Source: Chloroflexota bacterium (lineage in GTDB: Bacteria > Chloroflexota > Anaerolineae > J036 > Brachytrichaceae). From it: a DNA stretch of 64,000 bases. The translations under genes were made by a program, and so were the position numbers. The DNA lies in NCBI GenBank assembly GCA_030550095.1, contig JAUQQA010000008.1, positions 1-64,000 on the forward strand, in the 5' to 3' direction. The notes under the pieces were generated by a model. That model did no database searches and was not told where the DNA came from. It worked only from the letters and a program-made list of their open reading frames with translations. How positions within the stretch are numbered: position 1 is the stretch's first letter; the number at the start of each line of letters is the position of its first letter. Below are positions 1 to 9,273 of this stretch, piece by piece.

Positions 1-554
1 GCTGTTCAATCCCTTGGCGCGTTTGCACTCGCGGTTGGCTTCTGGGTAGCATTCAGACGCTTCGGGAGGGCGCGGTGGTCGTCCGTGGCGTGGGGCGGCT
101 TGGCATTTCTGGTTGCACAGGCGCTGCGCTTGCCCGCGCTAACCTTGCTGACATTCGCCGCGCGCTCGACGGGGCTCGCCTTAGACGCGGAAGGTGAGTT
201 TGCGCTCAACTTGGCAGTGCTTTCACTCAGCGCAGGGCTGTTTGAAGAATTCAGCCGCTACGGCGTGATGCGCTGGGGAGCTAGCCACGTGCGTGAGCCG
301 CGCGAGGCGGCTATGTTCGGCGCAGGGCACGGTGGCGTAGAAGCCATCTTGCTCGTTGGGATTGGATCGCTGAGCAACTTGCTTGGGTTGGGTTAGCGGT
401 TGGGCTTCATGCGCTGGTGAACATCGTAGCGCTTCTCTCGCTCCGACAGGAAGGGGTGTTCGTGGCACAAGGTGTGATCGGGGTATTGGCGCTTGGGCTG
501 CTCCTCCTTGGCTGGGGGGCGATACACACACGTGCGCCAGCCCTTTCTGGCTGA
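1..554 (+). pseudogene. YhfC-type intramembrane protease, 5'-truncated by window edge and frameshifted
   Basis: Frame 1 is open from the window edge to a TAG at 394-396. It encodes membrane helices with EEFSRY and GAGHGGVEA, the signature of the YhfC family of glutamic-type intramembrane proteases (CPBP/PrsW-like). Just past the stop, frame 3 continues with another hydrophobic stretch containing GLHALVNIVALL, like the His-bearing last helices of the family, and ends at TGA 552-554. The join lies around 370-395. The spacing between the GHGG helix and the last helix also looks shorter than usual, so a small deletion plus frameshift is possible, as is a sequencing error. The 5' end is outside the window. 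Family call is fairly secure; inactivation is inferred. Confidence 0.6.
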
Positions 555-588
555 ACATCTCGGCGCTGCACATAGCGCGCAAGTTGCC

Positions 589-594
589 TACAAT
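589..594 (+). promoter_or_regulatory. -10 element TACAAT, leaderless-type promoter of the DUF92 gene
   Basis: TACAAT lies 9 nt before the ATG at 604. No Shine-Dalgarno or clear -35 is visible. The spacing would place the transcript start at or next to the start codon. Confidence 0.5.
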
Positions 595-603
595 CCTCAG
601 CGC

Positions 604-1473
604 ATGGTTGCTTCTTCTACCTCGCTTGCCGTGCAGATCGGCCTGGGCTTAGTGCTGAGCAGCGCGATCGGCGTGCTCGCTTATCGCCGTCGTGCGCTCT
701 CGCGCAGCGGCGTGTGGGGGGCGATTGCCGTTGGCACGGCGATCTTCGGCTTCGGCGGTTGGACCGCAGGGCTGCTACTCATTGCGTTCTTCGTCTCCTC
801 GTCGGTGCTGAGCCACTTCAAGGATCGCGACCCGCGCAAGCAGCGCGCCGCGGAGATGTTCGAGAAAGGCGGACAACGCGATTGGTGGCAGGCGATAGCG
901 AATGGGGGTGCAGCTGCCGCCCTGGCTGTGATCAGCGCGCTGATCGCAGAGCCAGCGCCACTTGTTGCGAAGCTGTTGTTTGCTGCGATGGTCGGCGCGC
1001 TGGCAACAGTGAACGCCGATACCTGGGCAACTGAGTTGGGTGTGCTTAGCCCAACCTCTCCACGGCGTATCACGCGCCTCAAAGAAGTGGTAGTGCCAGG
1101 CACTAGCGGTGGCGTGACGTTGACCGGCACGGCTGCTGCGCTTGGTGGGGCGCTGTTCATCGGCGCAGCCCACGCGCTGCTCAGCCAGCTTTTTGGCTCC
1201 CCGTTGCGCGAAAGCATCGGGGCGATGATGGTGTTCGCCGCCCTAGGTGGACTAGGGGGTGCATTGTTCGATAGCCTGCTCGGCGCCACTGTGCAAGCCA
1301 TGTACTACAGTGAGCGCCGCCAGAAGGAAACGGAGAAAGCCTTTGAGCGCGATGGCACACCCAATCGGCATGTGCGCGGCTGGCGCTGGATGAACAACGA
1401 TTGGGTGAATTTCCTTGCCTCGCTCTTCGGCGCTGCCCTCACCGCAGCCTTGTGGTTTTTCTTTTCGCGTTGA
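604..1473 (+). CDS. DUF92 family integral membrane protein
   Basis: A 289-residue polytopic membrane protein. The N-terminus (VLAYRRRALSRSGVWGA, then a glycine-rich helix with GFGGW) and the central NADTWATELG, PGTSGG and GGLGGALFDSLLGA segments are the conserved blocks of DUF92 (TIGR00297). That family includes plant VTE6-type phytyl-phosphate kinases, but the bacterial substrate is unknown. The ATG at 604 is preferred over an upstream in-frame start at 493 because it begins at the conserved first helix and has a TACAAT box 9 nt upstream. A GH13 amylase gene follows after 10 nt, so the two are probably co-transcribed. A prenol- or lipid-kinase-like activity is only an inference from the family. 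Confidence 0.85.
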   Translation: MVASSTSLAVQIGLGLVLSSAIGVLAYRRRALSRSGVWGAIAVGTAIFGFGGWTAGLLLIAFFVSSSVLSHFKDRDPRKQRAAEMFEKGGQRDWWQAIANGGAAAALAVISALIAEPAPLVAKLLFAAMVGALATVNADTWATELGVLSPTSPRRITRLKEVVVPGTSGGVTLTGTAAALGGALFIGAAHALLSQLFGSPLRESIGAMMVFAALGGLGGALFDSLLGATVQAMYYSERRQKETEKAFERDGTPNRHVRGWRWMNNDWVNFLASLFGAALTAALWFFFSR

Positions 1474-1483
1474 GGCTCACGCT

Positions 1484-2929
1484 ATGTCCATCGTTACGCC
1501 AGAGTGGGTTCGTCACGCTGTTTTCTACCAAATCTTTCCCGATCGCTTTGCGCAAAGTGCTCATGTGCCCAAGCCAAGCAATCTCGAGCCTTGGGATAGC
1601 CCGCCGAGCCTTTACGGCTTCAAGGGTGGTGATCTCGTCGGGATTGCTGAGCACCTCGACTACCTGCAAGACCTCGGGATCACTGCGCTTTACCTCAACC
1701 CGATCTTCCAATCCACTGCCAATCATCGCTACCACACGCACGACTACTACCGCGTGGACCCGATCTTGGGCGGCAACGAGGCGTTTCGCCTGTTGCTGGA
1801 GCAGGCACACCGGCGCGGTATGCGCGTCATCATTGACGGTGTGTTCAACCACACAGGGCGTGGTTTCTACCAATTCAGCCACGCGCTGGAAAATGGCGCT
1901 GCCTCGCCGTATCTCGACTGGTTCTACATCCGCGGCTTTCCGCTCAATGCCTACAACGGTCATCCGCAGTATGACTGTTGGTGGGGCATCCCTGCACTGC
2001 CTAAGCTCAACGTTCAAACGCCAGCGGTGCGCGAATTCATCTTCGGCGTTGCTGAACACTGGATCCGCTTCGGCGCAGACGGCTGGCGCTTGGACGTGCC
2101 TGGGGAAATTGACGACGACGCTTTCTGGCAAGAATTTCGCTCGCGCGTCAAGCGCGTGAACCCAGATGCCTACCTGGTCGGCGAGATTTGGGGCGAGGCG
2201 CAACGCTGGCTGCGCGGCGATCAATTCGACGCCGTGATGAATTATCTCTTCACGAAGGCGTGCATTGGCTTCTTCGTCGGCGAGCGCATGGACCCCGTGT
2301 TGACAAGCGGGATCGGCTACGCACCAGTGCCGACGTTGGACGGGCGCGGCTTTGCCCAAGCGTTGATGCACCTGCTCAGCCTCTATGACCGCGCTGTGAA
2401 CGAAGTGCAGCTCAACCTGCTCGACAGCCACGACACCGCGCGTTTCCTCTCTATCGCGCGCGGAGACGAGTCCGCGCTACGGCTCGCTGTGCTGTGTCAA
2501 ATGACCTACCCTGGGGCGCCCTGCGTGTATTATGGCGACGAGGTGGGAATGCTAGGCGGCAAAGACCCTGATTGTCGTCGTGCCTTCAACTGGGATCGCC
2601 AAAGCTGGAACGAGGGCCTGCGCGCGTTCTACAAGGCAGCAATCGCGTTGCGCGCGCGCTTTCGCGCGTTGCGCGATGGCGCATTTCACGTGCTGGACGC
2701 AGGTGAGCGCTGGGTGGCTTATTTGCGCCAGCATGCCGGCGAAAGCCTCGTGGTGCTGCTCAATGCCGGACATCAGCCCGTGCGTGCAGATATCCCCTTA
2801 GGCGCGCTGGTTAATGCGCAGCACGGCGAGGTGGTGTTTGGCGCGAAGGGCGATTACGCCGTGCAGCAGCAGCGCTTGCTCGGTGTGTTCGTGCCAGCAC
2901 GCGAGGGTGTGGTGATCCGCCTAGGGTGA
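1484..2929 (+). CDS. GH13 alpha-amylase family glycosidase (neopullulanase/maltogenic amylase-like)
   Basis: A 481-residue cytoplasmic glycoside hydrolase with no signal peptide. All four GH13 regions are present: DGVFNH (118-123), GWRLD with the nucleophile Asp204, GEIW with the acid/base Glu234, and LLDSHDT with Asp317. The motif set resembles cyclomaltodextrinase/neopullulanase enzymes that cleave maltodextrins, but the N-terminal CBM34-like domain usual for those enzymes is missing: the protein starts directly at the (beta/alpha)8 barrel (HAVFYQIFPDRF). The start at 1484 follows the DUF92 stop by 10 nt. An in-frame ATG at 1415 lies inside the upstream gene and is rejected. The 3' end overlaps convergent recQ by 9 nt. 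Exact specificity (pullulan, cyclodextrin or maltooligosaccharide) cannot be told from sequence. Confidence 0.9.
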   Translation: MSIVTPEWVRHAVFYQIFPDRFAQSAHVPKPSNLEPWDSPPSLYGFKGGDLVGIAEHLDYLQDLGITALYLNPIFQSTANHRYHTHDYYRVDPILGGNEAFRLLLEQAHRRGMRVIIDGVFNHTGRGFYQFSHALENGAASPYLDWFYIRGFPLNAYNGHPQYDCWWGIPALPKLNVQTPAVREFIFGVAEHWIRFGADGWRLDVPGEIDDDAFWQEFRSRVKRVNPDAYLVGEIWGEAQRWLRGDQFDAVMNYLFTKACIGFFVGERMDPVLTSGIGYAPVPTLDGRGFAQALMHLLSLYDRAVNEVQLNLLDSHDTARFLSIARGDESALRLAVLCQMTYPGAPCVYYGDEVGMLGGKDPDCRRAFNWDRQSWNEGLRAFYKAAIALRARFRALRDGAFHVLDAGERWVAYLRQHAGESLVVLLNAGHQPVRADIPLGALVNAQHGEVVFGAKGDYAVQQQRLLGVFVPAREGVVIRLG

Positions 2930-4747
2930 ACGTTCGCGCTGCATCTGCGCCAACACACAACGAATCACGCCGTAATCCACTTCCTCAGGGAGCTGCGCTT
3001 TGATTGCAGCAAGCGTTTCGGTGCTGCCCACCTGCGCAATGGCGTGCCGCACTTGCAGCTCAATGGTTTCGCTCACCACAGCGCGCAGCGCGAGCCGTCC
3101 CTCGGCAATCAAACGCGCGGCTTGGGCGTAAACCGTGTTGAGCATCAAGCCGCGTTGCTGCGCTACTTGGGACACGGATAGCCCCTGGCGCAGCAGCACA
3201 TACGTGGCTTCGAGCGAAGCTTCGGCGCTTTTCTCAGGCGCAGGCGGTGTTGGTTGCGGGCGAGCGCTTGGGCGCATCTCGTTGCGCGCGAGGCGAATGT
3301 GGTAGTCACAACAAGGATGCGCGCGCACAGGGTTCGTCTCGCCGAAGTGCTCAAGCAGCATTTGTTGGCGACAGCGATCCGTTGTTTCAGCATAGACGAT
3401 CATCTTGTGGAGCTGGGCGAGCTTGTGCGTGCGCCACTGCGCTACGTGTGCCTGAATCGCCTCTAGCTGCGCCTCGCCAAGAGAACGCACCCGCGCATGG
3501 ACCAGATGCGCCTCAGCAGGCAAGCGTTCGATAGCGCCAACACGCTCCAGTTGCGCCAATCCAAGGCGCAGCGAGGTTTTCTCAAGCGCAGCTTCTTGCA
3601 TCACAGTTTCGAGGGTCATCACCACTTCGTCGCCAAGCGCGAAGCGCGTTAGGACGCGATGCAGGTTTTGCAGGGCAGCGCGCGAAGGCACGTCGTGCTC
3701 GATGAACCACTCGTGGAGTTGCCGATCGCGCGGGTCGTAGAGCAGCACACACTGCGCCAGTTTGCCGTCGCGCCCGGCACGCCCGGCCTCTTGGTAGTAT
3801 GCCTCGAGGGAGCCGGGCATGGTGTAGTGCACAACAAAGCGCACATCGGGGCGATCCACGCCCATGCCGAAGGCGTTGGTTGCCACCATGATGCCCTGCG
3901 GATCGTTGAGGAAATCCTCTTGGGCGCGCGTGCGCGCGTAGCGATCCATGCCGCCGTGGTAGAGGTAGATCGAATCGCCGAACTGACTAGCGAGCATGGC
4001 AGCGAGCTGCTCTGCATCACGGCGTGTGCCCACGTAAATGATGCCCGCACCTTTCGCCGCGCGCAGGACCTTTTGCAGCTCTCGCCATTTTGCTTCCACA
4101 GAGGGCGTGTGGCGCACGCGGAACACGAGATTGGGGCGCTGAAAGCCCGTCACGATCCGCACTGGGTCGCGCATGCCGAGCTGGGCGATGATCTCGTCCT
4201 GAACCTCAACGGTTGCGGTCGCGGTGAGTGCAACGGTGGTGGGGCTACCGAGCAGGGCGCGCACCTCGCGCAGATGCAGATAGTCGGGGCGAAAGTCATG
4301 TCCCCATTGCGAAATGCAGTGCGCCTCGTCCACAGCGAAGAGGCTCACCTGCACTGCAGCGAGGGTCTCGAGGAAAGCACGGCTGCGCAGGCGCTCTGGC
4401 GCCACGTAAATCAAGCGGTAAGCACCGCGTCGCAATGCCTCGAGGCGCTCCTGCTGCTGGTCGGAGCTGAGGGCACTGTTGATAAACGTCGCGGCAATGC
4501 CATGCGCCTGAAGGCGATCCACCTGGTCCTTCATAAGCGCGATGAGCGGCGAGACCACTAGCGTCAGCCCAGGCAGGGCTAGCGCGGCAAACTGATACAC
4601 TAATGATTTGCCGCTGCCGGTGGGCATGACGATGAGCACATCGCGCTTGTTTAGCAGCGCCTCGATAGCCTCGCGCTGACCAGGGCGAAAATCGGCTAAG
4701 CCGAACCAAGCGCGCAACTGCGCGCGCAGCAGATCACCACCATCCAC
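2921..4747 (-). CDS. recQ: RecQ-family ATP-dependent DNA helicase
   Basis: A 3'-5' DNA helicase of about 608 residues acting in recombination and fork repair. Visible motifs are Walker A MPTGSGKS (about 41-48), DEAHCISQWGHDFRP (about 140), TATAT, and YYQEAGRAGRDG with the Arg finger. The RecQ zinc site follows (CRQQM and CCDYH, about residues 460-480). The C-terminus has no recognisable HRDC domain but carries a HTH_40-like helix-turn-helix (LSVSQVAQQRGLMLNTVY) and another small helical region. I favour a GTG start at 4747, which overlaps the corA stop by 14 nt. A TTG at 4774 is also possible. It is the last gene of the yajC-trmD-rfbD-corA-recQ operon. Confidence 0.93.
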   Translation of the reverse strand: MDGGDLLRAQLRAWFGLADFRPGQREAIEALLNKRDVLIVMPTGSGKSLVYQFAALALPGLTLVVSPLIALMKDQVDRLQAHGIAATFINSALSSDQQQERLEALRRGAYRLIYVAPERLRSRAFLETLAAVQVSLFAVDEAHCISQWGHDFRPDYLHLREVRALLGSPTTVALTATATVEVQDEIIAQLGMRDPVRIVTGFQRPNLVFRVRHTPSVEAKWRELQKVLRAAKGAGIIYVGTRRDAEQLAAMLASQFGDSIYLYHGGMDRYARTRAQEDFLNDPQGIMVATNAFGMGVDRPDVRFVVHYTMPGSLEAYYQEAGRAGRDGKLAQCVLLYDPRDRQLHEWFIEHDVPSRAALQNLHRVLTRFALGDEVVMTLETVMQEAALEKTSLRLGLAQLERVGAIERLPAEAHLVHARVRSLGEAQLEAIQAHVAQWRTHKLAQLHKMIVYAETTDRCRQQMLLEHFGETNPVRAHPCCDYHIRLARNEMRPSARPQPTPPAPEKSAEASLEATYVLLRQGLSVSQVAQQRGLMLNTVYAQAARLIAEGRLALRAVVSETIELQVRHAIAQVGSTETLAAIKAQLPEEVDYGVIRCVLAQMQRERSP

Positions 4748-5759
4748 GATGGCGAATGTATAGCAGCATCGCAACGGGAAACGCGAGCATCACTCCCATT
4801 GCGACTACGAAGAGCAGCCAATGGTCGGCGTCGAAGGCAAGCTCAATGTTTGCGCCGAAGAAATTCATCCCGAAGAAGCCTGTGATGAAGGTGAGCGGCA
4901 TGAACAGCAGCGAGACGATGGTGAGCGCCTTCACCACATTGTTGGTGTGATTTGCCACTACTGAGAGGTAAGTGTCCATCGCGCCGCTGACCAGGTCGCG
5001 CAGTGCCTCGTTTAGGTCAGTGAGGCGCACGAAGTGGTCATACACATCGCGGAAGTACACGCGTTCCTTGTGATCAATCACAGCGAAGTCGCCACGCGCT
5101 AGCTTGGCGAACACTTCGCGTTGAGGACCGAGCACGCGGCGCAGCGCAAGCACGGCTGATTTCAGGCGGGCGATGCGCTCAGCAAGCGCGGCGTCGAAGC
5201 GCGTGAACACTTCACCTTGAATGGCGTCGAGCGCAGCGTCGATCTCATCCATGCAAGGCATGTAGTCGCTGGCGATAGCGTCGCAGAGCTGGTAGAGCAA
5301 GTAGTCCGCGCCGCGCCGCGAGCGGCGATCGTCGCGTTGCACGGATTGCCAGAGCCGCTCGAGCGTTGGGAGTGGCTCGGTGTGATACGTGACGAGGTAG
5401 TTGCGCCCTACAAACACATCCAGCTCATGTGTGCGCACGTGGCTGAGGTTAGCATCAAACGAGACGGTGTGCAGCACAAGGTAAACATATTCACCCCAGT
5501 CGTCCACTTTGGGCAGATGACTCTCGTCGAGGGCGTCATCCACGGCGAGCGGATGAAAACGGAACTCCTCGCGCAGCAACCGCACCACGTGCGCATCTTC
5601 GCCCTCGCTGGGGTCGAAAATATCAATCCACAAAAGCGTGCTGCGCTCTGCAATTGCTGTGAGCAGCGATGCTCCGTCTTCGACACGCGGTTGCAGCGTG
5701 CCGTCGGAGGCGCGCTGCAACATGCGAATCTGGGCGAGGGATGAAGAAGGGTAGCTCAT
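4734..5759 (-). CDS. corA: CorA-family magnesium/cobalt transporter
   Basis: A 341-residue divalent-cation channel of the inner membrane. A long cytoplasmic alpha/beta N-domain and stalk helix are followed by two C-terminal transmembrane helices. The GMN selectivity signature is intact at the end of TM1 (FITGFFGMNF) and TM2 ends in a short basic tail (YIRHRGWW). The ATG at 5759 is chosen because homology begins at MSYPSSSL. The longer in-frame extension to 5972 lies inside rfbD. It begins 2 nt after the rfbD stop and overlaps the recQ start, so it is translationally coupled within the operon. Confidence 0.93.
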   Translation of the reverse strand: MSYPSSSLAQIRMLQRASDGTLQPRVEDGASLLTAIAERSTLLWIDIFDPSEGEDAHVVRLLREEFRFHPLAVDDALDESHLPKVDDWGEYVYLVLHTVSFDANLSHVRTHELDVFVGRNYLVTYHTEPLPTLERLWQSVQRDDRRSRRGADYLLYQLCDAIASDYMPCMDEIDAALDAIQGEVFTRFDAALAERIARLKSAVLALRRVLGPQREVFAKLARGDFAVIDHKERVYFRDVYDHFVRLTDLNEALRDLVSGAMDTYLSVVANHTNNVVKALTIVSLLFMPLTFITGFFGMNFFGANIELAFDADHWLLFVVAMGVMLAFPVAMLLYIRHRGWW

Positions 5760-5761
5760 GG

Positions 5762-6658
5762 CTAGCGTTGTTTCAACGCAAGGTACTCGGCAAGCGCTTC
5801 GCGCCAATGACGCATGCGGTCGATCCCAAGCGCTTGAAGCGCGGCGTTTTGAAGCACAGAGTAGGGCGGGCGGCGGGCAGGCGCGCCGTACTCCGCGCTG
5901 CTGATCGGCTGCACATCCGGTTTTAAGCCGGCGATCTCGAAGATCGCGCAGGCGAATTCGTACCAGGAGCAAGCGCCGTCGTTAGTGGCGTGATAAGTGC
6001 CATAGGCCTCCGTCTCGATCAGCACGGCGAGCTGATGCGCGAGGTCGCGCGTGTAGGTCGGTGTGCAGACCTGATCGTTAACCACGCGGATCGGCTTGCC
6101 CTCGGCAGCCAAGCGCAGCATCGTGTTGACGAAGTTCCCCCCTTTGCCGCTTGCACCCGCCAAGCCATATAGCCCGCAGGTGCGCACGATGTAATGCTTG
6201 TGCCAGGTGTTGCGGAGCAGCAGCTCGCCAGCGAGCTTGCTTGTGCCGTACGCGCTGAGCGGATTAGGGGGATCGCTTTCGACGTAGGGGCTGCGCTTGG
6301 CGCCATCGAACACGTAGTCGGTGCTGATGTGCACCAGCGCTGCATCGAATTGGCGACAAGCAAGCGCGAGGTGATGCACACCCAACGCGTTGACGGCAAA
6401 GGCTTGGGTCGCGTTGCTTTCGATGTCGTCCACGCGATGGAAGGCCGCGCAGTTAATGACGACGTGGGGTTGGAACCCTTGTAGCGTATCGTGGATCTCG
6501 CGCGGCTCGGTTACGTCGAGGGACACGAGGGGAAAAGGTACGTCGTCATCGCCGTAGAGCGAGCGCCGCTGGGTGGCGAGCACCTCGTGCTTGGTGCTGA
6601 GCACTGCGACGAGATCGCGCCCAAGCTGCCCCCTGGCGCCTGTGATCAGCACGCGCAT
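5762..6658 (-). CDS. rfbD: dTDP-4-dehydrorhamnose reductase
   Basis: Catalyses the last, NADPH-dependent step of dTDP-L-rhamnose synthesis for cell-surface glycans. 298 residues, the normal family length. An extended SDR with the Rossmann GARGQLG (7-13), STDYVFDG (112-119), catalytic Tyr137/Lys141 (YGTSK) and the family-typical VNDQVCTPTYT. The rfbA/B/C partners are not nearby. It sits between trmD (6 nt upstream) and corA (2 nt downstream) as a passenger in a housekeeping operon. Confidence 0.92.
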   Translation of the reverse strand: MRVLITGARGQLGRDLVAVLSTKHEVLATQRRSLYGDDDVPFPLVSLDVTEPREIHDTLQGFQPHVVINCAAFHRVDDIESNATQAFAVNALGVHHLALACRQFDAALVHISTDYVFDGAKRSPYVESDPPNPLSAYGTSKLAGELLLRNTWHKHYIVRTCGLYGLAGASGKGGNFVNTMLRLAAEGKPIRVVNDQVCTPTYTRDLAHQLAVLIETEAYGTYHATNDGACSWYEFACAIFEIAGLKPDVQPISSAEYGAPARRPPYSVLQNAALQALGIDRMRHWREALAEYLALKQR

Positions 6659-6664
6659 TGCTGC

Positions 6665-7366
6665 TTACTCCTTTGGTGCAGCCTCGGCGCAATGCCCAAG
6701 CGCTTGTCGGCGCGCGCGCGTGCGCGCCTCGGCTTGCTCGCGGCGCCAGCGCGCAATAGCCGCATGGTTGCCGCTGAGCAACACGTCGGGCACGCGCCAG
6801 CCGCGGAACTCCGCTGGGCGCGTGTAGTGCGGGTATTCCAGCAGGCCGCTGGCGTGCGATTCCTCTTCGGTGACCTCTGGGGGGAGCACGCCGGGCACCA
6901 GCCGCGAGACGGCATCCACGATCACCATTGCGGGGATCTCGCCGCCTGTGAGCACGTAATCGCCGATGCTGATCGCGTCGGTGCAGAGGTGCTCGCGCAC
7001 GCGCTCGTCCACGCCCTCATAATGCCCGCAGATGAGCGCGATGCGCGCGTACTGTGCAAGCTCCTTCGCCACTGCATGGGTGAACGTGCGCCCGCTGGGG
7101 CTCATCAGGATGATCGGCACATCCTTTGGCAACGGCACGCCGAGCACTGACTCCACGGCTGCAAAGATCGGCTCCGGTTTCATCACCATGCCGCTGCCGC
7201 CGCCAAACGGGTAATCGTCGGTGGTGCGGTGCTTGTCAGTGGCGTAGTCGCGGATGTTGTGCGTGTGGATCTCGATCAGCCCAGCGTTGATGGCGCGGCG
7301 GATGATGCTCTCCGCGAACGGGCTTTCAAACATGCGCGGGAAGAGCGTGAAGATGTCGAACCGCAT
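6665..7366 (-). CDS. trmD: tRNA (guanine-N1)-methyltransferase TrmD
   Basis: Methylates G37 of tRNAs reading CNN codons, using SAM, and so prevents +1 frameshifting. The 233-residue protein has the SPOUT trefoil-knot hallmarks [10 protein letters not shown] and [11 protein letters not shown], and the N-terminal [13 protein letters not shown] is typical. The usual partners rpsP, rimM and rplS are absent. Here it follows yajC after 17 nt and precedes rfbD by 6 nt. Confidence 0.97.
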   Translation of the reverse strand: MRFDIFTLFPRMFESPFAESIIRRAINAGLIEIHTHNIRDYATDKHRTTDDYPFGGGSGMVMKPEPIFAAVESVLGVPLPKDVPIILMSPSGRTFTHAVAKELAQYARIALICGHYEGVDERVREHLCTDAISIGDYVLTGGEIPAMVIVDAVSRLVPGVLPPEVTEEESHASGLLEYPHYTRPAEFRGWRVPDVLLSGNHAAIARWRREQAEARTRARRQALGHCAEAAPKE

Positions 7367-7383
7367 CGTGCTGCTTGGATTGG

Positions 7384-7725
7384 CTACTTGCGGCGTCCGC
7401 TGGACTTGGGCGCGTTAGCAGCTTGTTCCTGGCGGCGCAAGCGGTCCATGATGTCGAGCGGGTGGCTGATGGCGGCGGGGATGATGCGCACCTCGACGCC
7501 AGGCGCAACTTCGATCTTGGCGAGGTCCTCCTCGAGGTTAAGGTAGGTGAGCTTGCCGATCAACCCGCCGACGGTGACGATTTGCTCTCCGACTTTAAGC
7601 TCTTTGATGATCTGCTCCTGTGTGCGGCGCGCGCGGTTGCGCGGCAACTCCACCACTGCCCAAACGAGGATGAACACAACGGAAATGCTGATCAGCAGCA
7701 CGACGGTCGCCAGGGTCAAATCCAT
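7384..7725 (-). CDS. yajC: Preprotein translocase subunit YajC
   Basis: A 113-residue single-span membrane protein, an accessory of the SecDF-YajC complex in protein export. A transmembrane helix (about residues 5-26) is followed by a basic stretch and the YajC core ([16 protein letters not shown]). The usual secD/secF neighbours are not here. It is the first gene of a five-gene operon. The ATG at 7725 has a TAGAAT box only 7 nt upstream and no clear Shine-Dalgarno. Confidence 0.9.
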   Translation of the reverse strand: MDLTLATVVLLISISVVFILVWAVVELPRNRARRTQEQIIKELKVGEQIVTVGGLIGKLTYLNLEEDLAKIEVAPGVEVRIIPAAISHPLDIMDRLRRQEQAANAPKSSGRRK

Positions 7726-7732
7726 GGCGCAA

Positions 7733-7738
7733 ATTCTA
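7733..7738 (-). promoter_or_regulatory. -10 element TAGAAT before yajC
   Basis: On the minus strand TAGAAT ends 7 nt before the yajC ATG, consistent with a leaderless or near-leaderless transcript for the yajC-trmD-rfbD-corA-recQ operon. No -35 is evident. Confidence 0.45.
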
Positions 7739-7756
7739 CGCCGTGCTCCTTACCCT

Positions 7757-9157
7757 TCAGCGCAAGATGTAATACGTCCCCTTCTTCTCGCCAATGCGCA
7801 GCAACACGCCCTTCTCCACCAAGTCGGCGAGATCGAGGCGCAGCGTTTCGGGGGTGACGTCTGGGCAGAGGGCTTGAAAATCTTTGTTGGTGATGCGCCC
7901 GTGCTCGCGCACGTATTGGATGGCGCGTGCTTGGCGCTCGTTAATCTTGACGCGCATTTTGGCGATCGCGCCCTCGGCTGTGGGCAAGGCGAGGTAGGGC
8001 GCAGCGCGGCGCTCGCGGAGGTTGGAAAGCGTCACCGTGAAGCTGTAAGCTGTGGCGTGGAAGCGCGGCGCGGGGTGTCCAGCAGCGACCATCTCCTCGA
8101 TCATGCGATCGATCCCCAGGCCGAGTTCCTCGATGTAGCCCCAATGGTAGAGCCCCTGCACAATGCGCGGATTGCGCGAGAAGTGCTCCTCGATGAGGTT
8201 GTCGAGCGTAATGTAACCAGGCAGCCCGCCCGGAGAGATGATCTCCAATCGGTCGGCGTATTTGCGCACCTCGATGCGCCTGCCGCGCAGGCGATAGTCG
8301 CGGTGTGCCACGGCGTTCACGAGCGCCTCGCGCACGGCGAACTCGGGGTACTCAAGCACCTCCTCGCGTTCTAGCCCTCGCACTACCGCACCGACGCGCA
8401 TCTCCTCGAGGATCACCTGCCATGTGCGCTCAACCACGCGCGCGAGCGGCCCGTTGATCTCTTCACGGCGCCCGTAGCCGATGCGACCGCTCTCGCCGCG
8501 CGGCTCAACGCCTGGAAACTTTACAAACACCACGCCACTTTGAGGCAGGAAGGCTTGTGGGTTCTTGCCAAAGAGCAAAATGCCCGCCACGGTGGGCGTG
8601 CCGCTGAGGTCCAGCGCGCCGATCTCGCGCAGCAATGGCGCAGCGCCGCGCGCATCGTGCGAGGGCAGGTTGAGCACGCGGCGCGTGCGCATTTGGCGCT
8701 TAGCGATGTACTCCGCCACGATGGCGTCGTCGAGATCATCCAGCGTTGCCCCAGGCACTGGCTCCGCCTCGAAGTCGCCGCTGGCTTTGGTTGCCGCCAG
8801 GTGGCGGATCTCATCACCACCGAGCGCGCGGTTTTCCGCGCCGCTGCGCACCAACACGCGCCCATCCGCCAAGGCGTGCAAGTCTACGCTGCGCGGCACG
8901 TGCACAGCGAGTCGCAGCCCCTCTTCGTCTGCGGGTTCCAATGTGGCGCGCACTGGCGGCATGGTGAGCTGCGCGGCGTTGCGCAACACCGCTTCGATCT
9001 CCTCCGCGGCAAATTGCGCGACGGCATTGCCTTGCTCATCCAGCCCAGGTGCGATCACACCGCCGTCGGTGTTGGCGAGGGCGACCAACGCCTCAGCAAG
9101 GGCTTGAGCTGTGAGTTGCGGCAAGGGCACAAACGTCTGTGAAGCGGCGCGCGCCAT
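7757..9157 (-). CDS. AlbA_2 / divergent ATPase-domain DNA-binding protein
   Basis: A 466-residue protein. The N-terminal half (about 1-170) looks like the Schlafen AlbA_2 domain (LANTDGGVIAPGLDEQGN, then VHVPRSVDLHALADGRVLVRSG). The middle carries the ATPase_c_4/AAA_4 block (EALVNAVAHRDYRLRGR, ISPGGLPGYIT, RNPRIVQGLYHWGYIEELGLGIDRM). The C-terminus has a winged helix (ITNKDFQALCPDVTPETLRLDLADLVEKG). Such proteins are often annotated as RecG-like putative transcriptional regulators; the activity is not established. The ATG at 9157 is preferred to an in-frame GTG at 9169 and is preceded by GAGGA. It is divergent from the DUF59 gene. Confidence 0.8.
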   Translation of the reverse strand: MARAASQTFVPLPQLTAQALAEALVALANTDGGVIAPGLDEQGNAVAQFAAEEIEAVLRNAAQLTMPPVRATLEPADEEGLRLAVHVPRSVDLHALADGRVLVRSGAENRALGGDEIRHLAATKASGDFEAEPVPGATLDDLDDAIVAEYIAKRQMRTRRVLNLPSHDARGAAPLLREIGALDLSGTPTVAGILLFGKNPQAFLPQSGVVFVKFPGVEPRGESGRIGYGRREEINGPLARVVERTWQVILEEMRVGAVVRGLEREEVLEYPEFAVREALVNAVAHRDYRLRGRRIEVRKYADRLEIISPGGLPGYITLDNLIEEHFSRNPRIVQGLYHWGYIEELGLGIDRMIEEMVAAGHPAPRFHATAYSFTVTLSNLRERRAAPYLALPTAEGAIAKMRVKINERQARAIQYVREHGRITNKDFQALCPDVTPETLRLDLADLVEKGVLLRIGEKKGTYYILR

Positions 9158-9240
9158 GCTTGTCCTCACGATGCGACTATTATCGGCAAATTTTGCAAAG
9201 CTTGGAGCTTAAGACACACAGCAACAAGCGAAGCCGTGAC

Positions 9241-9246
9241 TATAAT
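9241..9246 (+). promoter_or_regulatory. -10 element TATAAT upstream of the DUF59 gene
   Basis: A perfect TATAAT lies 27 nt before ATG 9274, with an AAAAGGAG Shine-Dalgarno between. The -35 is weak. The divergent gene on the other strand has a GATAAT at 9179-9184. Confidence 0.5.
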
Positions 9247-9273
9247 CACGCAGCGAAAAGGAGCTGGGTGAGC

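Noticed and set aside
3659-4561. 300-codon plus-strand frame
   Set aside because: Antisense shadow of recQ.
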